Shown here piece after piece: positions 35,847 to 46,613 of a stretch of DNA of 60,000 nt; the first letter of the stretch is position 1, and each line of letters opens with the position of its first letter. The notes beneath the pieces are model-generated. The model saw nothing but the letters and a program-made list of their open reading frames with translations, was not told where the DNA came from and ran no database searches. The position numbers and the translations under genes were made by a program. Origin of the DNA: Cryptomeria japonica (Eukaryota; Streptophyta; Pinopsida; Cupressales; Cupressaceae); assembly GCF_030272615.1 (NCBI RefSeq), contig NC_081409.1, positions 206,507,190-206,567,189 of the forward strand, in the 5' to 3' direction.

Positions 35847-37450
35847 TGATAGGTCAATGATGAACCACTAGTACCAAACTGGTACTGAGAGGAGGGGATG
35901 AATCAATACAAACACAAATACAGTCAAAAACTAGTTTGACAGCAAATGCTCCAAATGACTGACAAACAAGGATACCAGTAAAGCAGAGTGCAACCAGTAA
36001 CATCCAGTATAGCTCAATCAGTCATGAACCGGTCACTCAATAAGCTTTCCTCTTAGCTCAATACTACAGTATCATTATATTCTCATGCATAAACCAGTAA
36101 ACTTGACCATCAGATCTTCACAACAATGAATTCAATATGTTTTATAGACAGCCATAAAACATAGAACCTTCATGTGCTTAACAGGTAAAACAAAGCATCA
36201 CAAGACAGAAGCATTTCACATGACACACATATTTTTCACATGGAAACCCAACTAGGAAAAACCACGGTGGGGATGAATACCCACAAGCTACTTTTTGAAC
36301 TCTTTAGAAGTCCGCTATGTTAGGAGCCTTGTCTGGTTAAGGACATTGCAATAGGTTCTGGTAGGAACCGATCTTGTTAAGGATCACCCGGTTAAGTGTT
36401 AAACCCAGTAGGGTCACCTTGTTAGAGGATTTCAAGAACTCAATAGCTGAAAGGATCTCCTAAGCTTCTCTAGCTTCTCAGAACTCATTAGCCTCAAGTT
36501 ACCCGGTTAAGGGATTTGAAACAAGCTGGTTAAGACCACCTGATTTAAGGGATTTTGAATCAAGCCAGTTAAGGCTACCCTATTAGGGGATTTTACAACT
36601 ATTGAAGTGGTTAGAGATCAATAGGTATTACAATGATCTATTAACAACACTTAATGCTAATGCAGATCTGTTTAGGCTCCTCTTTTCCTTTTGCACATTC
36701 ACTTTGCAGGTATCTCTTCTCTTCTTTGGTCTGGCAAGAATCACGTATCACTTTCCTTGGATACGCACTCACAACTTTTTCCAACAACCTCAGAAAGAAA
36801 CCCAACATCAACCTTATAGGAAACATGCAGGTCGGTAGTAAAAACCCTAAACCCTAAACCTGTTTGGTTAAGCAATTCAAACGGTTCGATCCTGACCGTT
36901 GAATCATGCTGCATTAAATGCAACAATCTTGAATCAATCTCAAGACATTCTCCATTGTCCATTATCCACCATTATCATGGCGGTTGATAACCCATCACGC
37001 GTTATCACCATTTGACAAACTTCACACATTCCCGAGGTAGATAGGAATAGTCATCTTCATGCAAGATCCTTCATGCACACAGAGCTTACGTGGAAACACG
37101 ATCTGTCCTTCATCATACTGCTAACTCATCACACAAAGATCACCGATTGAGTCACATAGACCTTAGGCACTCCAACCGGAGACCCCGAAGTGGAAGCTAC
37201 CTACCAACCGGTAGTCATACAATGCTTCCATGTGCCAGTTCCCATAACTACATGCCGGTTCACCTTGAACAAATACGCCGCTTCACTTTGGCATATAAAC
37301 CGGTTCATACATATGCCAGTTCCTCTCTCTTCACTTATCACATGTGCCGGTTCACACTATGTCCCATATTGACATCAATGACAACATACAATATCATTAT
37401 GTCTTCATACTGGTTTACATAATGCCATGCCGGTTCACATAATGCCAACA
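35847..37450 (-). mobile_element. copia-type LTR inserted in array unit 3
   Basis: On the - strand it runs from TGTTGGCATTATG (37450) to TGACCTATCA (35847), 1604 bp, TG...CA. It carries the CCCACCGTGGTTTTTCC motif (36271-36255) and the C/T-rich CTCAG block near its 3' end, as in the other copia LTRs here. No internal coding region is attached, so it is a solo LTR. It is flanked by a 52-bp duplication instead of the usual 4-6 bp. Confidence 0.82.
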
Positions 37451-37497
37451 TATTCATCTTATCCTAAATGTTAAATGCAATTTCATTTGTGTACCTC
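37446..37497. repeat. 52-bp direct duplication flanking the copia LTR (right copy)
   Basis: Right copy of the duplicated gag segment; 51 of 52 bases match 35795-35846. It continues directly into ACCACCTTTTCTC, the normal gag sequence of this family. Confidence 0.92.
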
Positions 37498-38144
37498 ACC
37501 ACCTTTTCTCTATCCACCTCTCTATGTCCATATCTAATCGTCACCTTGTAGAATTCCTCAGTGTACTCTTTCATAATCATGTTTCTTTGTTTCAAGTTCT
37601 GGAACTTCTTGAATAATTCCAACTCATAGTCTCTCGGTATGAACTTGGCCTTCAATCTTGCAACCATCTATCTCCACCAGGTCATCTTCATTTCACCATT
37701 CTCCACTCTGTCTTTCTACAATTTTTTCTACCATAAGGTAGCATGCCCTTACAACTTAGTCTATTCCAATCAAACTCTCTGCGGGTCCTTGACATCCTCA
37801 AACTCAAAGTAATCCTCCAACCCTTTGATCCAATCAATCAGATCCTTTGGGTTCAACATTCCAGGAAATCTTGAAACTTGCACTTTATGAACTTTACTCA
37901 CTTGTGCCACTGCTCTCAGGAATCTTTCCTCTCTTCCGTCTTTCGGTCCTTCAGCCTCTTTCACTTCAAGTTCTTCACCGGCTTCTTCATACTCATCCTT
38001 AGATTCAGGGTTTCTCCGCAAACCAGCCAAAGCGTTTCAGATTTTGTTCCTCAATTCATTCTTGAATTCCTCCATCACCTGTTCTACCCTCTGGGGGTTT
38101 GTCCTTCTAGACGGTATCTCCTCTTCTGCTCTGGTGAACTGCCT

Positions 38145-38175
38145 CACTAATACATTTGGGGTCAAATTTCGACGG
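38145..38175 (+). repeat. CACTA left terminal inverted repeat
   Basis: Starts CACTAATACATT and is followed by a TTTCGACGG block. It pairs with the right terminus at 50922-50952, with a few mismatches and one gap. Confidence 0.92.
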
Positions 38176-38336
38176 AGGTTTCCGATGGACAAGGAGCATT
38201 GTGTGAAAATTTGATTTTTAAAATGCGATCTTAAAATTCCATGAAATGACATCTCTTTGATGTATTTCATCATACAGTTCACATGCCATGTGTATGCTAC
38301 CCCATTTTGTGATTTTTGTTATTCGAGCATTTGCAA

Positions 38337-38489
38337 CTAATTTCTGACAAAAAACCCACTTCGATTATGCTTTGATGGATGTCCATACCTTGTTCCAAAG
38401 CTCCTATTTTGGCACACGTAGGGAGGATGCTGGTAAACATTGCATTGAGATAAACATGACTGTATTTCATGAGGATTTGAACTCAAAGC
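38337..38489 (-). pseudogene. captured pentatricopeptide-repeat (PPR) gene fragment
   Basis: One - strand frame reads AMFTSILPTCAKIGALEQGM followed by DIHQSIIEVGFLSEIS (38443-38337). This is the typical plant PPR-protein pattern of a repeat with SIL-x-CAK-x-GALEQG and an IH-x-IIE-x-GF helix. A preceding KYSHVYLN piece fits the end of the previous repeat. PPR proteins are organelle RNA-binding factors of the host. Only about 45 codons remain and the frame closes soon after, so it is a captured fragment and not a gene. Confidence 0.7.
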
Positions 38490-39302
38490 ATTGGCACTAT
38501 CACTTATGGCTATATTAGCTTTTTAAGACACTTTCATAGTGCACTTCACCTGTCCTAATAATGGACTATCATGAGATTCTTAAGAATGGAAATACTCCAG
38601 ACATTCATGCCCTCTATGTTGTCATTGTGGTTTTCAATCATTGCGACCACATGCTTTTCAAGGACCAAGTAGTGTTCTTTTTTCATTGTTCTATTGTGCT
38701 TCTCAAGCTGCACCAACATAGTTTTATTTAATGGCTTTGTTTTGATAGTGATTTCTCCATGGCTTCCACTGTCTTTTTCTTGGCACATTCAATGCATTGT
38801 CATCTATCACTACTATTTATTATCCTTTTTACCTTTATTGAGGTTGTTCTCATACATGTCATTCACTTTGTCTATGAGTATATCTCAACCAATTCACTGT
38901 TGTAAGTAGAAATAAAAGATTAGTCTCATCTCTTTTACTATTTTAGACCTTCATAGTAATCTTTGCAATATATCATTTCCTTCCAATTATATGGAATAAT
39001 GATTTTCTTTTTATGGAATGTGATGAAGGCTTGAGTGTGTCTTCTTGAACTCACTTATTATCAGCTCCTCTATGATTACCTTAGATCTTTGTGGCTAAGA
39101 ATTGTTCTTGATGAACTTATGCTCTTTATTGATTTCTTTTACTACCATTATATTATCCTGAAAAAGGCTTGTTCAATGCTCCCTTAGCATGCATGTGCTC
39201 TCTTTGTATTGATCTAGGCCTACTCATCAATGTATCTATGGCTTTCCCTTATTCACTATGTTGTGACAATCATTTGCAAATTTGGGACTATCATCTTTCA
39301 TA

Positions 39303-39632
39303 ATTTGATGTCTTTAAGATGTGGGTACATTGCTTGACAAGAAAAGCTCAAGCATTTGTGAAGTTCAAAGAGTTTAAACCCCTTGTTGAATGGTCATCCA
39401 GTTGTTCTCTAAATACAAAATGCTCAAGTAAATGAGAAATTCACTCAAAATGGTTTATCCACAACTAAAAGAAAACAACTAACCACTACATATATGCATC
39501 AACAAAACAGTGTTGTATAGAGACCTAATCATGCCTTCATGGATATGTAGATCAAGTTCCTACATTTTGGACAAAAGAAATTCACACAATAATATATTTG
39601 TTGAACACACCCACCACAAAGATTTGGTTATG
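39303..39632 (+). pseudogene. copia integrase fragment inside the CACTA
   Basis: The frame reads MWVHCLTRKAQAFVKFKEFK followed by PLVEWSSSCSL, matching the copia integrase core segment after its first catalytic Asp. After several disruptions, FWTKEIHTIIYLLNTPTTK (near 39570-39625) matches the block after the catalytic Glu. The middle with the second Asp is unreadable. This is a decayed piece of a copia element, captured by or inserted in the CACTA. Confidence 0.65.
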
Positions 39633-40039
39633 CAATAATATATTTGTTGTTAACTTTATCATGGAGGATTTGGTTATGCTTGTTACAATCAAGGTTTGAC
39701 CAAACTAATTCTTAAATATACAAATGAAGAGTGTGGTTGGTTGGTGACTAATTACTCTTTTTAACACCATTTACAAGATCATATCTAAATCAAGTGTCTC
39801 AAGAATTAAGCTACTACTAAGAAGATAGTTTGCCTAAAGCAAATGGGTTTCTTGGGTGGCTATTTATTGTAGATAACTTAGTTCCTTCATGAGAATCAAT
39901 CAATTTGGAACATGTATAACTCACATTTGTGACATGTCACTAATGCAATTCCTTAGTACTTGTTTGAGTACTATCTCCTCTATTGTTTTCTATCCACTTT
40001 TGTGTCCTTCTTAGAACAAATAATAGATTAATGAGAAGG

Positions 40040-40615
40040 TGGAAAAGGTGGATTCACCTAAGAGGGAGTGAATTTTCCCAATAATATGTTAGATTCTCCC
40101 AAGGATGGATGGACTATACACTTGAAAGGTAGATGATTAAGGATGATGACAAGGTGAATTTTCCTTAGAATGATAGGGTTGATTTTCCTAAGAACAAGTA
40201 GATTCATGTAAACTAGAGGATACAAATTTGGACAAAATAATGGAAGGAGACTAAAACTAGATAGATTCACCTAAATGGGAGTGTAGTCATCTAAGGATAG
40301 GAAAAATTCACCATTTGCGTAAGAAAGATGGATAAGATAAATGATTTATGTGAAATAGATTCACCTAAGAGAAAGTAGATTCACATAAGGATAGGTGGAT
40401 TTTCCTAAAGATGAAGGGATAAGACTTAACAAAAAGAGGACTTACGATGATGACAAGGAGGATTCATTTAAGGATATGGCATATTCACCTAAGGGATAGT
40501 GTATTCTCCCAAGATATGGAAAAATTATTGATTGGTGGAATGACATACTAGATCAAGGAATGATACAAGGGTAGATTCACCTAAATATAAGGTAAATTCA
40601 GCTAAAAGGGTACCC
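40040..40615 (+). repeat. degenerate GATTCACCTAAG minisatellite
   Basis: About seventeen copies of a dodecamer near GATTCACCTAAG (variants GATTTTCCTAAG, GATTCTCCCAAG, GATTCACATAAG, AATTTTCCTTAG) occur over 575 bp, 18-45 bases apart, within G/A-rich spacers. Exact or near-exact copies are near 40051, 40263, 40369 and 40571. No coding frame spans it. Confidence 0.7.
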
Positions 40616-41280
40616 ATGAGATTGTGGTACTGAGTACATATCTATGGATGGTGTATTTGGATACAAGTATGATGAAACCATGCTTGTGTATGATGAAACA
40701 AAGTCCAGATCTCTATTATAGGTCCAACATAATCTCTATTATTTGAGACACCATTTTATTAGCATATCCAATTAGGGTAATTTATGGGTTTAATTATGTA
40801 TCATGTTGTCTATTTCCATGCACTATTGAACTTATTTGGATGTATTGTGATTATTTAATTTTGAAGTTATAAATAAATAATGTTTGTACCTTAGAAAGGG
40901 TAACTCCAATTTATGTTTGGGCAGTTTATTTGAAAACTTATGGTGATTATTGCCCTGTGTTATGTAATGGAGTTATTTTTACACTAAGTAATTAACTAGA
41001 AAAATGAATTTGTATTGTTGTACAAGTATGATGAAACCATGCTTGTGTGTTTACATGTTTGTGCATCCTATTGAGAACCAACCTCGTTGTTGAGGAACTC
41101 AATAAATGTGGTGTTAAGTAGAAGAATGGAAAACTCAAGAAGCTATGGTGACATATTGTGGCATTAGTAGGGATTATCTCTATTGACCACACCTTTCAAA
41201 GATAGTATCCCCTAGTTCTCCTCATAGAATGGACCATTGGATGGCTCATAGTGGTATCCTATCCTACATTTATCTTGATG

Positions 41281-41640
41281 GCATTGCCGATAGTTGGACC
41301 TTGTTACAATTATAATGATTGGATGCAGATTGTTCGATATAAAAAAAGTATGCGTAGGTATGCACTATCAGCCAATTATATACAACAAAAATATAATGAT
41401 CAAAGTAAATGAGTGGTTGTAGACATTGATGGAAGGCCAAAAGCAACAAGGAATATTGCAAGTTTTATAAATAGTACACGACCTGGGTCAACTAATAAGC
41501 AACCCAATTGCATATTTGAGGCACGTGAGGGAAATTGTGTGTTTGTATGTGCAATAAAATCAATAAGTGCAGGGGAAGAGCTGCTAATCGATTACAATTT
41601 GAATCGTATAGATACAAACAAAGTTACTATCATGGGGGTG
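41281..41640 (+). pseudogene. captured SET-domain fragment
   Basis: One frame reads ALPIVGPCYNYNDWMQIVRY, then YALSANYIQQKYNDQSK, one TGA (41410), then VVVDIDGRPKATRNIASFIN, KQPNCIFEA, VFVCAIKSISAGEELLIDYN and LNRID. The pattern G-R/P-K-A-x-x-N-I-A-x-F-I-N, P-N-C, A-x-x-x-I-x-A-G-E-E-L-x-I-D-Y is the C-terminal half of a SET protein-lysine methyltransferase domain. The N-terminal half was not found. A possible splice donor lies near 41637 and the next exon begins at 41773, so it may have been transcribed together with the transposase gene. Confidence 0.75.
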
Positions 41641-41772
41641 GACGTACTATATATATACCATTTAAGCCAACTTCCAATTAATGAATCCAATAAACCATTG
41701 TATTATTAAGTTTTTTTTCTAAGTCTATTGGTTTCATTTCGCTAACGTTTTTATATTTTTTCTTTGTCACAG

Positions 41773-44586
41773 GGCCACATGGATCCACCACATAGCACAG
41801 ATAGGGGTGTAGGTCTCGACACTTCTACAAAGCAGGTAAACCTCATTGTAATTGTACAAATTAGATAGAAGCAAATTGTTACATTATGATCTTTTCTTGA
41901 GTGTTTTGAAGTAATTTTGATAGTGTTATTTATATTCTTGTCACAGATGGATGTTTGGGATAAGGGAAAGGAACCTGCAGTACCTCAGCACCTCCATAGG
42001 GATGTGGGACGCTCGACAGTGTTATGCACTGATGACATCGCACTTAGCGCAAACCCTATACGATTGGTACAAACGAATATTAGAAAAATTAGCCAAGAGA
42101 TTATTGATTTGGCAACCATAAGCCCTCAGACTAATGAGATAATAGAGAGGGTGCAACTATTGTTGCGGATAGTGGAAAACTTGCAAGTAAGCAGTAATGA
42201 AAGCTTTAATCATAACAAAAGTTCAATAATGGTTTATATTTTTTTCTCTTTTATGTCATTAACTAAAATATGTATGTGTTGTTTTTACAAAAATTTATAA
42301 GGGCTCATAATCCTAGTGGCGATGATCTGGGTATTGCGGGTAGTTCAGGTGATGACCATGTTCTATATATTAAAACCACTCCTTTGGACTTGTGAACTTG
42401 CTTTTTTAATGTTTTATATATTTAATGTATTACTCTTTAGGTGCTGACATGGGTCTAAGGTCGACCCCAATTGTATTGCCGACTGCAATGTCGGCAACAC
42501 GTAGCATGCAGACATCATCTGTTGCATCGGCTCATGTTGACCCGCCCACTAGTGGTAGATCCCTCTTTTTCTCTCTCTTTCGTTATGTGTTTATTACCCT
42601 TGAAGTGTTCTTTCTTGGAGGCATTTCATAGTGGATTCATTTACTATGGCAGGAGATGCACATGAGGATGCGCCAGAGGCGACTACTGGTGATAACATAC
42701 CATCATTTCCTGGATCTTCCCGTATTGCTAGTATGGGAACGTTGCAGGCCACATTGGTGGTGAGCGACGAAGAATTGATTCCCTTGAAGATACAGAAGGT
42801 TCCAGGTACTTTAAAATTATTATTATATATAGTCTAATTGTAATTTACTTACTGATCACTCATTTTGGACTAATGATGCCATGTTTTTTTTGCAGGAAAT
42901 TATATTTTTTATAAAAATCTTAATGACATTACATTGCAGATATTTGGGCCCCACCATACATAAAAGGTGGAACATCATACGTGAACTAACCCTTATCCAC
43001 TATTTTGATTTCATATCATTGCTAGAATAGTTTTCCTTTTATCCATTTCTTGAACTATATCAAAGGTAGCTTCAGTTTCTTTCTAAATCTAACAGGTTTG
43101 TTTTTGCTTTAAAGGTGGAATGACCAAGAAAAAAAGTTAAAAGATGAACTCACAAACCATATGGTAGGGTTGTTTGGAAATGACACATTTGACAAGACTA
43201 AGCTCCTGGAAAAAGCTGGCACATATCTAAAGTATGTGAGGGACCAATACAGGACACATTTAGAGAAGAATGTAAAGTATGAGCGTCCCCCCATGATTCC
43301 AGAGAGGGAGTGGAAGGACCTGATTTTGGATGCAAAGGAGAGAACTGAAAGGAAAAAAGGAAATACACCACCAGACGCCAGAAGAAGGTATGTGATACTA
43401 TTAAGAATGTGAATATGTACTAACTATTCATTATATTTATATAATCTAACATATTTCAAACTTTTCATAGATTGAGTGACACGTCAAAGGCAACCAAGGC
43501 AAGACAAGAAAAGCATGGACAACACAAACTTGGCTCTGGTGGTTATATGAAACTTGCCACACGAATTGTAAGAATCAGTAAATTAAGTATCACATCAAAA
43601 TATTTATAAATTATAAACAAATTTTTTTTATCAAACAATACAAGCAAAATTCACAATACTAAGCAAAAATGCAAGGCTCTGAATTCAATAGAGCGCCCAC
43701 AGAAGATGACAAGAGAATTGGCTACTAGCAAGGCTATATAGCCGTGGCTGAACGGCTACGAGAATTAAGTGGGCAAACACGAGATTTTGATGCATCTGTC
43801 ACAATGGTAAATAAGCTAAATGAAAATTATTTCAAATTGAATACTTAACCAATAATCTATTTGATGTTAAGTTTCAACATAAAGTGACTATATTTTTTTA
43901 AAATAAGCAAGCAATGATAACACTGCACGTGACATTGGAATGCAACATGATAATTGTGGAATAGAGTCTGTACATGAAGGTCCGGATGTGCATCCTAGTA
44001 GTGGAGGTATTCATTTGCTATTCAAATTTTTTTATGTAATTATTAATACAATTAAACATCTTAAACTGAAAATTAGTGTAGTAATTAATGTAACCTTTAT
44101 TGTTAATATTTTAGAGCATGTAGTTGGTGGTGACCAAGTGGAGCATGATCAGGTTAGACAACATCAAGAACGTGATGTTCCCCAATCAAGTAAAGAGGAC
44201 CACTGTTATTCCTTTAAACAAATTTAATTGCAATTGGTGTATTGATTAATGTAACGTTTCGTATTTCAACTCTAGAGGATCTAGAGGGTGTTCAGCATGT
44301 CGAGGTTGAGGCTAGACAAAATGATGTGGAAGATGATGTGGCCCCATCAGGTAAAGAGTGTAACGGTTGTGTTCTTTAAATTAATGAAATACTTGTAACA
44401 ATAATAAAAAAATGTTTTGAATTTAACCCAATTCTTTGTTATTGCAGAGGACCCCCTTTGGTTCAGCATCCTCGTCCTTTGTATAGGACTAAGCATACAT
44501 CAAGAGCATGAGAAGAGGGTAGAACGTTTGAAGATGGGTGAAATGATGAAGAAGATGATGCTCCACTTAGACTTTACATAGCTTAA
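41773..44586 (+). pseudogene. intron-rich Transposase_24-type (Ptta/En/Spm) gene
   Basis: Exon-like blocks bounded by AG...GT are visible: 41773-41835, 41947-42186, 42441-42554, 42653-42805, about 42895-43070, about 43115-43387, 43471-43567, and one ending at 43806. A last one ends PLRLYIA at TAA 44584-44586. The diagnostic part is in 43130-43567: YERPPMIPEREWKDLILDAK, then GNTPPDARRR, and after an intron KARQEKHGQHKLGSGGYMKL. This matches the plant transposase family Transposase_24 of CACTA elements. Upstream exons encode low-complexity Ser/Thr/Pro/Asp sequence; downstream ones are acidic. Some stops suggest decay. Confidence 0.65.
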
Positions 44587-44619
44587 AAAAAAAAAGAAAA
44601 AAAGAAATGATTGTAATCT

Positions 44620-44875
44620 ACCTTATTTGATAATGACTGATTTTTATGTGTTAATGAATGTAATTATGTGCTAATGAATGTTCATGAATGATATGTGTTG
44701 ATGATTATTGATGAATGTTGCGTGTTAATGAAAGTTAATGAATTTTATGTGTTAATGAACGTTATGTGATAATGAATGAATGTTATATTTTAATAATGGA
44801 TGAATGAATGATTGTTAGATGTTAACGGGGAATTTAGAGTGATGTTAGGGGAGGGGGGGGGTGGGGGAGAGGGGC
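44620..44875 (+). repeat. degenerate TTAATGAATG repeats and a G-rich tract
   Basis: About eight imperfect TTAATGAATGT(T)ATGTG units follow the transposase gene (44640-44825). They are followed by runs of G at 44847-44875 (GGGGA, then nine Gs, T, five Gs, AGAGGGG), which could form a G-quadruplex. No gene is present. The repeats may be part of the transposase 3' untranslated region. Confidence 0.6.
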
Positions 44876-46344
44876 CAAATGAGCTTCCTCCTTCACGTGG
44901 TTGGCCCTATTAAGTAGAGAATATTAAACTATTCTCGAAACAAAGCGAAGCTCAATAAGATAACACACTTTTCAATATTTCATTATGTTGCATAGTTAAT
45001 CTTTTTGAATAATGTACGTATATTGAATCTTAATTGCAAGGTCCAACAGAGCCAACACGAACAACACCATGTTGCGACTGCAAAAGTTGTGAATATGCCT
45101 CATCATGAATAAAGCTGAATTAGCGCATTCTCTATAAAATCTCAAATGCCCTATACTTTGGAAGTTTTGAAATTTTTATGATCATATCGGTCCCCTGCCT
45201 AAAAGCTTTTTTCCTTGATTTGTTTGTGATACACATTGAGAGATTTTTGTTTTCCTTTTATTTATGCATGTCTTAACCATTCTCCACATGCTTCCCTTTC
45301 TTATTTAGATTGTTGTATTTTTACATATGTTGGAATCTGTAGTTCCACGTACATGTTTTCTATGTTCTTTGTGACTATATGAAAAGGTGTAAAATGTGGG
45401 TATAGTCCAAAATCTTGATTACCAACAAGTTATTGTTGTTTAATAGTTCTAGTGTTTGTATTAATTGAAACAATTTAACCCTTTTAACATGTTTCATAGC
45501 AAACTTGCACTTTGTATGCAATCTTATTTTTACAGTTCAATTACTGAGGTGATGTGATTTTCAAAAGTATTCCAATGAAAACAAAATTGGTTTTCATTTA
45601 TGTATTTTATTAAAATTTTAGAGTTTGCTCGTGAACATTTAAACTTAGAAGGATTTAAAAATTCAATACAAGAGTACTGGACATAATTTCTGGAGATAGA
45701 ACTGAAACCCTCTCCCATGACTTCAAATTGTTTCCATGCTCTCTAGGCTAGTAGCTTTCAGACACAAAACATAGGTCTTCTAAATTTTGTCCCAACATTA
45801 ATTAGTTCCTTTCTCTTCTTTTTCATCGTTTTGGAAAGAGAATTGGATATTGTTAGGAATGAACATCTCCCTAGGTGATTTGTTAAAATACAATGGGGAA
45901 CTCAATCAAATTTTAATTCACTTCGTTTTAAGTTATTATCACAATTCATTGAATTATACTTACAAAAGGCTTATATTTCCAAGGTAAAATATCAGTATCT
46001 TTCTTTGGTGATATTAGATAGCAGGGTCTCTTGGCTTAGACAAAATCACCCTCTCATTGAATTCAAAGTAGATGCGTAGCAAAGCTAGATGCATCAATCA
46101 TTAAATCATAAACAAACACAAGCTCAAAAATTGTGTTACCAAGTACACTTGGAACCTAGCCTGTAACTAACTAGTTCATACTAGATATTGTTTGGGTATG
46201 GTATTCAATTCTATTAGAATCTACAAAATAAATATTAACCTAGAAATTAATGTAAGTGATAAAAATTTTAAAATTGCTAAATATAAATGATAATAAAATC
46301 AAGATAGCATAACATAGTTGATTTCATAAGAGAGAAAATGAAAA
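44876..46344. other. AT-rich interior of the CACTA, nothing recognised
   Basis: I see no coding domain, repeat or terminus of another element in this stretch. The short open frames have no recognisable motif. Confidence 0.5.
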
Positions 46345-46613
46345 AGTTCACAATATCTTCACTCAATATCCAAGATTTTTAATCCATGAGGATGAAGATG
46401 AGGATGAGATAGAAAACCAAAAGACAAGGAATTGTTTATCCAAGTTTCCAATTTTTTTAGGATAAGGAAAAAAACATAATCCTATGAAAGAAGGAGAATG
46501 TGCAAGTCATTATCTCAAGTTAAAAGAAATTACTTAAGTAAACTAAACAAACAAATGCAATATCATACTTATGATAAAAAATATCCACTTGGTGAATAAA
46601 ATGGTACATTGAC
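46345..46613. repeat. diverged direct repeat, copy 1
   Basis: It shares a co-linear ~260-bp sequence with 49110-49412: blocks AATCCATGAGGAT, TATCCAAGTTTCCAA, AAAGAAGGAGAATGTG and TCATTATCT occur in the same order. The copies are 2.8 kb apart, same orientation, substantially diverged. They could be the LTRs of a very old element or a duplicated insertion. Confidence 0.6.

Larger units (their letters stand above)
34612..38117 (-). pseudogene. gag-protease of array unit 3, split by a copia LTR
   Basis: The gag start codon is mutated (ATA at 38117-38115). The gag core reads LNPKDLIDWIKGLEDYFEFE near 37850-37790 and KFIPRDYELELFKKFQNLKQ near 37650-37590. The copia LTR at 35847-37450 interrupts it, after which it resumes with the zinc-knuckle area and protease: CCKVIVDSGNTDNL near 35345-35300, then VVLCDVVSMSACHVLLGRPW near 35151-35092. 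It ends at ...PFRCS at 34612. Without the insertion it would have the same length as unit 1. Confidence 0.85.

Noticed and set aside
36841-36860. Telomere-like CCCTAAA repeats.
   Set aside because: Fewer than three units inside a copia LTR; too short to call an interstitial telomere.
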